Shown here in pieces: positions 23,173-33,093 of a DNA stretch of 64,000 nucleotides. A model generated the notes under the pieces. The model was not told where the DNA came from and did not search any database. It saw only the letters and a list, made by a program, of their open reading frames with translations. A program made the translations under genes and the position numbers. Origin of the DNA: Cryptomeria japonica (taxonomy: Eukaryota; Streptophyta; Pinopsida; Cupressales; Cupressaceae); NCBI RefSeq assembly GCF_030272615.1, contig NC_081415.1:631262041-631326040 (forward strand). The letters are read 5' to 3'. Within the stretch, counting starts at the first letter, position 1, and each line of letters starts with the position of its first letter.

Positions 23173-25803
23173 AATGTGAAAATTGATGTGTGTGAATGGC
23201 TGAAGGATGAACTTATTGACAATCTGGGAAAGATTAAGAAGGACAAAAAGGGGACATTTAGATTTGGTAATTTACTTGTCTGTTTAATGCTACATATAAC
23301 AAAATAGATGCCCAATATAGGTAACAAAAATCTCGGTTTTGATATACCGGTAGGCAAACAATTGTCTGACTTATTGAACAACATGGGTGAAAACAAAGAA
23401 AAGGATATTAATGAGTACTTTCAAGCATTAAAGGTCTGGATGAACACTAGAATCAGACTATCACAAGCAATTGTAAATAAATATAAGGATGAAATATGTT
23501 TTGTCATTAAGAAGGATGAGATCTGGATGGAGGTAGTTATCCCAAGAATAATTTGGGTTACTGAGATGGGTTATGAAATAGATGATCACATAATTGAAAC
23601 ATATGCAAAAGCCCTTCTGGAAGCACCCAAGGAACCTAAGGAAGAGGTATTTGGCAGTGATGAAACCATTGAAAATCAAATCCAATCTAAGAAAAGAGTA
23701 AAGAAGGTAGAAGCAACAGTGAGAAGATGATCAAGGCTGGCTAAGGCTATCAAAGAAGATGTACTCAAACAAGCTGATATCACTGAAGATGAGTTAGAAG
23801 CACTACAACCTGAAACTCACCTTTCACCAGTAGAAACTTCTTCAGAGAGTGATATGCCAGCTGCATTTAAAAGAGTTGTGAGGAAAAGATAACCTTCACC
23901 GGTAACTACACCTTCGCCTAGAAGAACCAGACAAAAACAACAGGCAGTGAGGCCCTTGGCTAAGAAAATAACTCCTAAGAAGAAAAAGTTAACACCAAAG
24001 AAAAGGACTCAACAAAATATTGCTCCAATTGATAGACTGTTGGATGAAATAATAGAGGAAGGAAAGCTTAAGAACATCAACAAATTATATGATTCACTAT
24101 CAGTTGATGACAAAGAAAAAGTTGAAAACAATGTAATTCTACACTTGGATATCTACAAGAAATTCTTGATGCAAGTTGTGGATGAATTACCGGTTGAACT
24201 ATTCAAAAGACTTGAAGCAAGAAGGCAAGCTGTTGTAGAGCTTGACAAGAAAATAAAAATTGAGAAACTACTTGCTATTTACCCAGTAAACTCACCAAAG
24301 GAAATAAATGATTTGATATCTGAAGCTAACCAGTCAGTATTCTCAACTGCACACCGACATATAGCACTGATGGTTGGTAGAGTGAATGAGGTTGCAGAGG
24401 AAACTACAAATGGATGGGATATATTCCTTGTAGAAAAAGAAAAATAGGAAGAGTATAGAAATCCTAAACCTATCAAAGTGTATCAGAAAGACAAGGATAA
24501 GGGAAAAGGCAAGGTTGGTGGACCTGCAAGCATTAAAATAACAGATAATCTCCCCCCACCATCTCAATATACTCCACCGATAGCAACAACTGAAGATCAA
24601 CCGACTGATAAGAGTATGGATATACCACAAGAGGATACAAATCCTAATTCTGAGGTATTATACATAGTTGATATTGATACTCAGAAAGTTAACATTGTGG
24701 TAGATAAGGACACAACTGGTAAGATAGATATGGCTAGTGAACCACCGGTAATAGATAACACAGAAGGAAAACCGACAGATGGTATCATAGAACAACAAAC
24801 AGAGCAACAAGTAGAGCAATAGGCTGATCAACAAATAGAACAACAAATAGAGTAACAAGCACAACAACAGGTTAATACAGAGTTAGTGCCACCGACAACA
24901 ACTGAGCAAGACAAACCATTGCTTAAGGAAATGGAAACACAGATAGACCTACTAGAGGTCACCATAAGCAAGGATACTACTCCCACTGGCGGAATTCAGA
25001 GTGTTGGCTCTTCAACTGCAGGATTCAAATCAACAAATGTAACTGAAGTTCTTTTAGACTCCATAAAGAAAATAACAGATTGTAGCTCACAGGCATACAA
25101 AGCTATAGATGATACAATTCCAATTTTGAAGATGATAGCTCCAAAATGTAATGTAGATAATAAGGATTCTTTGAGTCAACTTGACACTTTGTCTAAGTAT
25201 ATTATTGACAACACTGTGACAGTTGAACAAATAAAAGAGGAAGCATTCAAGGAGAGGTTAGAAAAAGAAAAAGAAAAATTCTTTGAGGAACAAATAAAGA
25301 AGTGTACAAGGCAGTTTGACACACTTCTACCGGAACTGTGTAGCACATTAAAGGAATTCAAAACTTTGTACAGAGACACTTGTAAGACTAACTTTTTGAC
25401 AGTTGACATAGATAGGAAAATGAGCAAGATACAGGAAGAAATTAACAAACTAGCTGACAATTTCATTAACTCATCTGATTCATTATCAGTTTTTGAGTAG
25501 AAGATAACAGGTTTTGAGGAAGAACTACTAAAACTGGAAAGAGAAAAGGAGAGAATAAAAAGTAAGGCTAAGGATCTTAAATGGAAACTAAGTCCAAAAT
25601 TGGACTACCTTGCATCCTTAAGGAAAGAAATATCCGATGCATTGGTACAAGGACATAAAACACCGGCAGAGCAAATGCAACACCTCACCGGTACAGTTCA
25701 GAGGACAGAGGCAGAAATAAAAGATAGCAAAAAGTTTCTTGAAAGCCTGAATTTGGTTTTGGCGGATCTTTTTCAAATTGTAACCAACCGGTTACAAGGT
25801 TGA
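23173..25803 (+). pseudogene. N1 copy of the unassigned long ORF (C-terminal about 875 codons)
   Basis: All coding segments lie in a single frame for 2.6 kb, broken only by nonsense codons (for example near 23305, 23728, 23890, 24445, 24820, 24853 and 25498). Order: a conserved region with ICEWLK-like and GTFRFGNLLVCLMLHI segments; DEIWMEVVIPR; a basic stretch with Lys/Arg-rich RRTRQKQQ and KKKKLTPKKR; a helical middle part (LFKRLEARRQAVVELDKKIK); a Gln-rich variable stretch; and a C-terminal coiled-coil-like region ending in LQG. Length differences from N2 are multiples of three. I recognise no family. It is not gag, protease, RT or integrase. The first 218 codons present in N2 are missing here. 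Confidence 0.8.
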
Positions 25804-26013
25804 GATAGGAAACCACACTCTATTGACACCTTGACAACCTTTGTCATTGATGCCAAAGGGGGAGTAGTGGTATGAGAAAAATAATCAGCAAAAGACTCAT
25901 CTTCTCTAGGGGAGTTCACATATTCTTTTGGTACACATTTTTGGTAAAATTTTTTGGACTTCAATTTTTTGTTACACTTTTTGGATTTTTCTCATGAGTG
26001 TTGCCATCAATGC

Positions 26014-26026
26014 CAAAGGGGGAGAT
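26014..26026 (+). other. Polypurine tract of N1
   Basis: CAAAGGGGGAGAT lies directly before TGTTGG. A second copy of the GATGCCAAAGGGGGAG core lies at 25849-25864. Confidence 0.8.
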
Positions 26027-26459
26027 TGTTGGCAAATACACACTCCAATGAGACATTGTAGGTGATTGAAGGTTTTGTCATTGATGGAAACCTTACAATC
26101 CTATGTCATCGACAAGGCAATCCACCGACACTAGCAAGATCAGATTCTACACCGGCACATAGACCACCGGCACATAGACCACCGGCACCAGCAGTAAAAG
26201 GAAGCATACCGGCACAGAAGCCGACAAGAATTTTGTTAATAATATATTTTGTTTATTATTGTAAAATCATTGTAAGCTGACTTGGCAAGTTGTAAAATGA
26301 CTCTTATATAAGAGAGTTCATTGTAGAACATTGTGTGAATAATTATGTAAGCATGGAGGAATGTAATTAGGCGAATTAAGGCAGACCTATTATGAGAATT
26401 ATAGGTTAAGGGTTTATCTAAGAAACAACGCTATAAACCGGTACTGGATCTGGTATAGT
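26027..26459 (+). repeat. N1 3' LTR, truncated
   Basis: The LTR begins TGTTGGCAAATACACACTCC, follows the N2 LTR through a TATA-like TTATATAAG near 26304 and the AACCGGTACTGGATCTGG segment, and then loses homology. It carries about three copies of a 15-bp CCGGCACATAGACCA repeat at 26153-26195. Roughly half of the LTR is missing. Confidence 0.8.
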
Positions 26460-27768
26460 AGAAAAATTCAAAGTCTCACTGACTTAAAAAATCAAAAAAA
26501 AAAAAATATTAAAAAAATCAAGAAAAAGCAAATAAAAAGGTACAATAAAAACAACTTGTGAAAATTTGGAAACAAACACTATTGTGAGAGGACAACTCCT
26601 CTATCTATCTATCTATCCTAACAAGCTGTTATATCCACAGTCAAGCAGTATCGACCATCACCCACCATTTTATCACATTATCCAAGACATACTTAGCATA
26701 GTCACAATCCTGGTTTATCCACATATCCTTTCACCGCATCCCACCATGGCTTGGTAATCACTAGATACATATCCACATTAAGGGAAAACTCAACTAGGGG
26801 CAACATTGATCAAAATTTTATCTTCAATCAAAACTTGCAGCAAAACTCAGACAATCATATCCAACAAACAAATCAACAATCACACAAACAAACATTGATC
26901 ACTTAAAAAGATTCACAACACATGATGGATGATTTTCTGAAGTATCAAATGTTTGCATCTCACATGAAGTTTTGACTATTTTGCACTTGAACTTTTTGAA
27001 CTATTGGATCCTCTATATTTTCTTAATGATGCATCAAGCTAGAGAAGGTCATAGGCACTCCAATATTTTTTTAGTTTTATGTTTGTGAGGTGATCACTTG
27101 TACTATGCAAATACTTGTCTTGAGATGTGATTCACAACATATCATTGATGACATGATTCCACTTTGTGCATATAAATGGTTTAATCTTGTTTGTTTATAT
27201 GCAAGCCGCCCTCAGGTCATCCTGGTTCAATTATACCTTGACGCTTGTTGTATCTTGCAAAATCAAAAATCATGTAAATTTTTCTCAGGTCATTATGGTT
27301 CAATTATACCATTATGCTTGTATAAATTTTCAACATATCTCAAACAACTCAATGCTCAATGATGATATCTACAAAGAAAGCAAAAACATGTGACTATACA
27401 GAGATGACAAATGGACGAATGAGGATGCCAAATTAGTTGCATATCATTTTACAATTAGTTGTACATCATATCATACATCTCATTTTCAAGATACATCTCA
27501 CAGTACATAATATCATACATCTCATTTTCAAGATACATCTCACAGCACATCATATCATACATCTCATTTTCAAGATACATCTCACAACATATCATATCAT
27601 ACATCTCATTTTAAAGATACATCTCATAACATCATGCATTAACCTATCATATTCATCACATATCAAATCACATACATCTAAGTATTCCATCATCATCATA
27701 GAAACATCAAAATCATATAGAAAGCATCATCCATAACACATCACATGAGGATCAAGGAAAATGATGTC

Positions 27769-27804
<36 letters not shown>

Positions 27805-27955
27805 ATAATGATCAATATATAGAATATGTCATGTCTATGCCAAATACAACAAAATGATAAAAATACAATAGAGACAACGTCTCTTAGGTATGACTATCTC
27901 CTGAGGGTGATGGTCTCGCAGCAGATGTCCCAACACCTAGATCTCTAGGTGGATC
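26460..27955 (+). other. G1 3' non-coding region, first part
   Basis: The sequence is A-rich just after the N1 junction (26480-26550) and then AT-rich without recognisable coding potential. It contains a 42-bp tandem repeat (27450-27640, listed separately) and a (TA)n/(GTAT)n microsatellite at about 27768-27807. Open frames over the tandem repeat are periodic and not genes. Confidence 0.6.
27450..27640 (+). repeat. 42-bp tandem repeat, four copies
   Basis: Each unit contains CATACATCTCATTTTCAAGA followed by TACATCTCACA and a short variable part. The fourth copy has TTTTAAAG. The 42-bp period is a multiple of three, which explains the open repetitive frame through it. Confidence 0.85.
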
Positions 27956-29930
27956 CTATCTAGTAGGCCTATCACGCTCTCTGTCCTTGACCCAGTCTCT
28001 CTGGATCGACTGGATCTCAAAGCTATAAAACTCAAAACTCAGTGCTCTCTGGGCATTGCATCCTCGTAATGCCTCTGGTAATACTCCACCTCCTTGGCTC
28101 TCAAAGCCAACTCTCTCAAGGTGTCTCTCATTGGGCCACCTGTCACCGTTCTCTCCAAAGTCTTTGCTTGAGCCTCGACTCGATCCAACTACTCCAAAAC
28201 TGTATGCCGCTCCTTGGTCAGCTGTGTAATCTTTCGCTGATGCGCCAATAGCTATGTCTATAGGTGTTGTATTGATAACTGCAGTGACCAAATCTGTGCT
28301 TCCTCCTAGTGTGTCAGAATCCGCATCTGGATGGGTACCTGCGAAGTGGTACCCCCTATCCCTCCCCCTATCCTTGGTGCTGGTGGGGTAACACATCAGA
28401 CCTCCTCGTCTGAGTCGGCTGTCTAAACTCGTCATTCCCTCCCACCGTTGCTAACACCTCTCCCACCCGCTCCTCACCCCCAACTCCGATAGCTAAACCT
28501 CCCCTCCCTCTATCCACCATAGCTCCCCGCACTGCTCTCTCCACCTAAATCCCTCTGTCACCTCCACCATCACCACCCTTATCTCCTCTCCTCCCCCGAT
28601 CTCCACCTTGGTCTCCTCTCCTCCCACAATCTCCTCTGCCTCTATCCCCTCGCCGACCTTAGCCACCTCCTCTACCATCTCCACCATCATCACCTCCACC
28701 ATCCCCACCTCCCTCATCCAGATCCTCTCCATCCTCTCCCTGTCTCCCTAGCCTCTTAGGATGCTCATCCTCATCATCGTCAAAAGCAGGAATCATGTTC
28801 GCTGGATCTGATATCCTAACCACTGCATGTGCCACAAATAGTGTGGCGAACTCCTCTATCATCCCTGCATCCACTACCCCATACGCGTTGTCCCATATCT
28901 GGCCAGCTAAGTGAAAGAAATCCTCAACCGCCTCCATGCTATCAATAGTAGGTCCCCACTCTGGTATATCCTATCTCTGTCAAGCATACAAGCATGCTCC
29001 TTGTGGAACTTCTTGCTGACGACCATACTGCCGCAACACTCGGCTATGCAAAAATCTCTTAATCAAAAAGGGTGTCTGCCCTATCAAAAATCGAGACATG
29101 TAGACATAGGGAATCTCTATCCCATCCTCTACCCATACCTCACAATCCATATACAGTCTCCAGATGACTATATCAATATCATCTAGCATTCTCCTCCAAT
29201 GCTCTAGTTTGCCCAGCTTACGCTAGACAACTATCCCTCAATATCCATATGCATATGCGCACCCAACAGGCCTATCTCTGTCCACAAGTGGCCTGGCTGC
29301 AGGAATATGCTCCCACGTCCATACCTATAGTAGTGTCACTCTAGCGGATAAACTGCTATACCCCAAGTAAACCACCTAATGCAGATCCCTATATAAGTGG
29401 GCCAGCATAGCCGACCCCCATGCAAATCGGTGACCCTGTGTCACCATGTTCTCCAGGACCAACCCCCATCCTACTACCAGTCCCTTCAACCTATGATTGG
29501 GACATAAGAAACCACCTATTAATACTGTCGATACTGATGGAAGAGGAGCGTAATCCAAATCAATGAACTCCTGCCAGGGGATCTCGTATCCGCAAACCAT
29601 ATCATCCTGTAGAATCTAGCGAAGTCCCTCTATCCCGCCCTCCTCTATCTTCTCATATGGTAAAAGTGCACCTACCACTAGAATCCGCAAAATCTAGTAG
29701 CAATCCTTAGGTGTCACTATGATCTCACCTGTCACCAAATGGAAGGTGTTGGTGTCACTATGCCGCCTCTCAACCAACGTTGTCAATAAATCCTGGTTAA
29801 TGATATACTGGGGCATCTCTAACAAAGAGGATATGCCACACCTTTCAATGATATCCCTGTCAGCCTATGTCAATCGTGGTATCAATGACCATGGTCTCAA
29901 AAATCGCTCTCATGAATGAACAACCCCAAT
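27956..29930 (-). pseudogene. Antisense plant-mobile-domain (PMD)-like ORF in G1
   Basis: The gene runs opposite to G1. From the N-terminal end (about 29800) the frame reads LVERRHSDTNTFHLVTGE, matching the start of the plant mobile domain. About 150 codons later it reads GSAMLAHLYRDLH, followed by VWTWEHIPAARP, the LAHLYR...WAWERIP signature of that family. Further on are MLDDIDIVIWRLYMD and HSRVLRQYGRQQEVP, also family-typical. Segments ending at 29600, 29189 and 28937 share one frame; a shift occurs near 28700 in a Gly/Arg/Glu-rich, low-complexity tail. Several stops make it a pseudogene. Antisense PMD-type ORFs downstream of pol are known in Tat-lineage elements; their role is unclear. 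Confidence 0.8.
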
Positions 29931-30065
29931 GCACTCCTATCACAAACAAAATAAGTCCAATATCAGTTTCCTCATCAAATAAATTCATATCCAAATCAAA
30001 TTCATATCAACTTGAAACATTGAAAATCTAATCAAGTTCCACATCATATCAAATCCATTTCCATA

Positions 30066-30300
30066 TCAAATCATATCAACTTGTAAAACAACTCAAGTTA
30101 CACAATCATATCAACTTGTAACACAACTCAAGTTTCACAATCACATCAACTTGTAACACAACTCAAGTTTCACATTCATATCATCTTGTAAAACAACTCA
30201 AGTTCCACAATCATATAAGCTTGTAAAACAACTCAAGTTCCACAATCATATCAGCTTGTAAAACAACTCAAGTTCCACATATATATCAACTTGAAACAAT
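30066..30300 (+). repeat. 35-bp tandem repeat, six to seven copies, each with an inverted repeat
   Basis: The unit contains ATCAACTTGTAAAACAACTC followed by AAGTTCCACAATCAT. Each unit carries AACTTG and its complement CAAGTT about ten bases apart, so single-stranded copies could form small hairpins. Flanking sequence up to 30000 and 30400 contains more diverged copies. Confidence 0.85.
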
Positions 30301-30548
30301 GCATATCAAATCAAGTTCATATCAAACATCCATATCAAAATCCACATCATATAAAATCAACATCAACTTGAAACATTGCAAATCAAATCAAGTTATCTAT
30401 CCAAAAACCATATTGGAACTCATATTGGACACATTATCAAATGACAACAGACACACAGACTGACAATTCACACCCATCTTGACAAAACTGGCAAAAACCT
30501 ACCTATTTTTCTTCATCCAAAATCCTACTTTACCCAAATTTTTCTGCT

Positions 30549-31012
30549 CATGTGCTAAACAATCTTATCTATGTGCTAAATTGCTGGTTATGTGCTACCC
30601 TATCCTATCAATGCGCTACACCCTTAACCCTACGCGCTAGCCTGCACCTATGCGCTACCCTGTCCTATTGACGCACCACCTAAACTACCCTCTGCACTAC
30701 TTCTAAGCTATGCGCTATCCTACTTGGGCCCTACGCTATGAACCTAACCCTACACGCTAGGTCATACCTACGCACTATCCTACACTACCCATGTGAGCCC
30801 CTGCTAACCCTATGCGCTAGGTCTTTCCTACGAGCTACCCTTTTTTCCCTGCACGCTACCCTGTGCCCCCGATGCACTAACCCATTTCTATGTGCTACCC
30901 TAACCCACCCATGCACTATCCTAACCTACCCAGATGCTACCCTACTTCATTAAATGCTACGTACTATGCAACTTATCGTATGCGCTATGGTTTTTACCTG
31001 ACACGCTAAACC
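30549..31012 (+). repeat. TGCGCTA motif array near the G1 3' end (reverse complement of the leader motif)
   Basis: About 25 copies occur at 15-30-bp spacing. Five are exact TGCGCTA; others are variants such as TGTGCTA, CGCGCTA, ACGCTA and TGCACTA, often followed by CCCTA. The motif is the reverse complement of the TAGCGCA motif of the two leader arrays, so the 5' and 3' arrays are complementary within one G1 transcript. Confidence 0.85.
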
Positions 31013-31590
31013 GTTAAATCCGCATGAAAAAATTCAAAAACATGCCTAAAAATGACAAAGGAAAAATAAAAAAAGGGGTCAAAAAGGATGACTTACCAGT
31101 GGTCCATACATGGAGGGCCTCCAATACCTCCGCAAGTGCTCGAATCGATGAGAAGCAAATGGAATCGACATTTTATCTTTTTCTCCAAGTGTCACTTTCT
31201 CCAAAGTCAATAAGCACAAATGAGACAAAATAAATCACTTTTTACCTTTTTATAGGGTAAATGAAAATTAGGGTTGCGTAGACGAGCACGTAAATTGCTC
31301 GTAGTCTCATTTCTAACCCACACAAACATCATTATCGGGAGATGAATCAACTTATCGCATTCAACATAGGAAAAATTTTACAATGCAATCAAAATTATCA
31401 ACTCAAATCAAATTTTCAAATTTTTGATTCATCTCCCGAGGGGGCATTATCAACATTATTTATCAAATTTGGGGCATCGTTTATCAAATCTGGGGCACGA
31501 CATGAACATCTTGACACGACATCACACTGATCATAACCAAATCATGACGACACATCATTTTCTTTGAATCAACATGTGCACACACGTCAC

Positions 31591-31607
31591 TTCAAAGAGG
31601 GGCAAAA
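31591..31607 (+). other. Polypurine tract of G1
   Basis: TTCAAAGAGGGGCAAAA directly precedes the TGTAGACGTA start of the 3' LTR. Confidence 0.9.
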
Positions 31608-33088
31608 TGTAGACGTATAAAAATGACCATATTCCATAATGAATACTTAATGTTCATTTTATTCTCATTCCTCTATTTAGTTAAATCTGATTTAATTAAA
31701 TCACCCACATTCTTCTATTTAATTAAATAAATTATTCAATTTATTTATTTAAATTCACTTACGCCCTTTACATCATTTAATTGAATAGATCATTTTATTT
31801 AATTAAATCCCTTCTCTCTACTTTTTAATTAAATTTACATTTAATTAAATAGTTCACCCCAATTAAATAAACCTAATTTATTTAAATCCCCAATTTGCAA
31901 CCAAATTGAAATAAAGTAATTTATTTTAATTCATCCTATTATCCCTCATCCACTTGCATTTTCCTACATCTCCCACTTGCATCCTAACCCTCTTCCTAAT
32001 TTCTTCTAGAATCCATCTAACCCTAATTAATTAGCCTAACCCCATCCATTATCCCCTTTCCCTAAATTTGAGGAGTTCACTTCTCAAATTTGGAGTAAAG
32101 TCTTCAAAAGGCATTAAAGCCTTTATGCCTTCAACAAGCTAACTTGTTGAATACCCCCAAATTTGGAAGGACTCTTACAAATTTGTCCCCAAAGTCTTCA
32201 AACCATTAATGGTTAACTAACCCTTAGTGGCATTGTTAGAGAATTTTTGCCTAACTTAACCCTCATCTAACCCAGGGGTCTCATCAAGCATTCATTGCTT
32301 TGACAATGGTTATCCCTTTAACCTTTGCACAAGAGTTTACCCCTTGGGTAAAAGCTTTATCCATTGGATAACCCTAACCTAACCTTAACCCTTACCTTCT
32401 AAGGTAACCAAGAGGTCTTCTCAAGCATTTATTGCTTCTTACATCTCCTCTCAAGTAGTCTTATGTTGACAATTGTCACCATTTCATTGGTGGAAATTCT
32501 AAACATGGATTGATAGCTTTCAATCCTGACCCTTGATTAACTCCTCCAATCTTGACCATCCATTGTCCTATTTTCCCTATAAATAGATCCCTCATTCCTC
32601 CATTTTCAAGATCATCCAAGCTTTTAGTATCTCACTTATGCTCAATTTTATCAATACATCTAGCCTCTCTTTGTAATAGGAATTAATCTAATAAGCATTT
32701 TAGAGTATTTCTCTTATCATTAGCTTAAATCATTAACTAGCATATCATGTTAGGATAGCATTGCTACTAACCTTGTCATCTTATAATCTAGTTTAACTCA
32801 TTTGTAGAATCATGCATAAATAGGATGCATTTCATGTTAAAATCAATCTAAAGAGTCCCTCGTTCTTGCATTCGTCATCCCTAAGTCACTTTGCTCACTG
32901 ATCTAAGAGCAAAGGCATTGGCTTGAGGGACCTTGTGAGATAGAGATCCATGGAACCTACCTTGGGAAGTTGAGTAATTCCTCATGACTCTATCAATTGC
33001 ACCAAGAAGTCCCATGTGTGTGTGGACAAGCCCTTTGAACATCATTTTTCACATTTTGATTTTCATCATCCCGCTTTTCCCGCATACA
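31608..33088 (+). repeat. G1 3' LTR
   Basis: The LTR is 1481 bp, the same length as the 5' copy, from TGTAGACGTATAAAAATG to CCCGCATACA. Differences are scattered substitutions with little or no net indel. The conserved TATA box is at 32578-32585. Confidence 0.95.
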
Positions 33089-33093
33089 GTATG
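33089..33093. repeat. Target site duplication of G1, right copy
   Basis: GTATG is identical to 5481-5485. Confidence 0.95.

Larger units (their letters stand above)
23173..26459 (+). mobile_element. N1: fragment of a non-autonomous Copia relative inside G1
   Basis: From 23173 the sequence matches N2 from 51990 onward, through the rest of its large ORF, duplicated polypurine tract and the first part of its 3' LTR. Homology is lost near 26459. Both ends are abrupt, with no target duplication and no 5' LTR. N1 therefore arrived by recombination, or lost both ends to deletions together with G1 integrase sequence. Frame and order are otherwise intact. Confidence 0.85.
29931..31590 (+). other. G1 3' non-coding region, second part
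   Basis: No gene is recognised. The interval holds a 35-bp tandem repeat, a TGCGCTA motif array (both listed) and, near 31430-31510, a short purine-rich duplication around TTTATCAAATTTGGGGCA. The remainder up to the polypurine tract is AT-rich. Confidence 0.6.
5486..33088 (+). mobile_element. G1: 27.6-kb Tat-type Ty3/Gypsy LTR retrotransposon with nested inserts
   Basis: Both LTRs are exactly 1481 bp, start with TGTAGAC and end with ATACA. They are flanked by a perfect GTATG duplication, with a primer site after the left LTR and a polypurine tract before the right. The order is long leader, a possible upstream ORF, gag, protease, linker, RT, RNase H, an additional RNase H and an integrase zinc-binding stub. 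The extra RNase H after RNase H and the long non-coding 3' part with an antisense ORF are hallmarks of the Tat/Ogre group. Subtracting C1 (6.6 kb) and N1 (3.3 kb) leaves about 17.7 kb, large but within the Ogre range. It inserted into the Helitron helicase. LTR differences of a few percent (by eye) suggest an old insertion. Confidence 0.95.

Noticed and set aside
28493-28732. Glu/Gly/Val-rich minus-strand open frame as an independent gene
   Set aside because: It overlaps the low-complexity tail of the antisense PMD ORF and is best read as an alternative frame of it.
30066-30300. CRISPR-like array of 35-bp repeats
   Set aside because: The units are directly tandem with no unique spacers, lie inside a plant retrotransposon and vary between copies.
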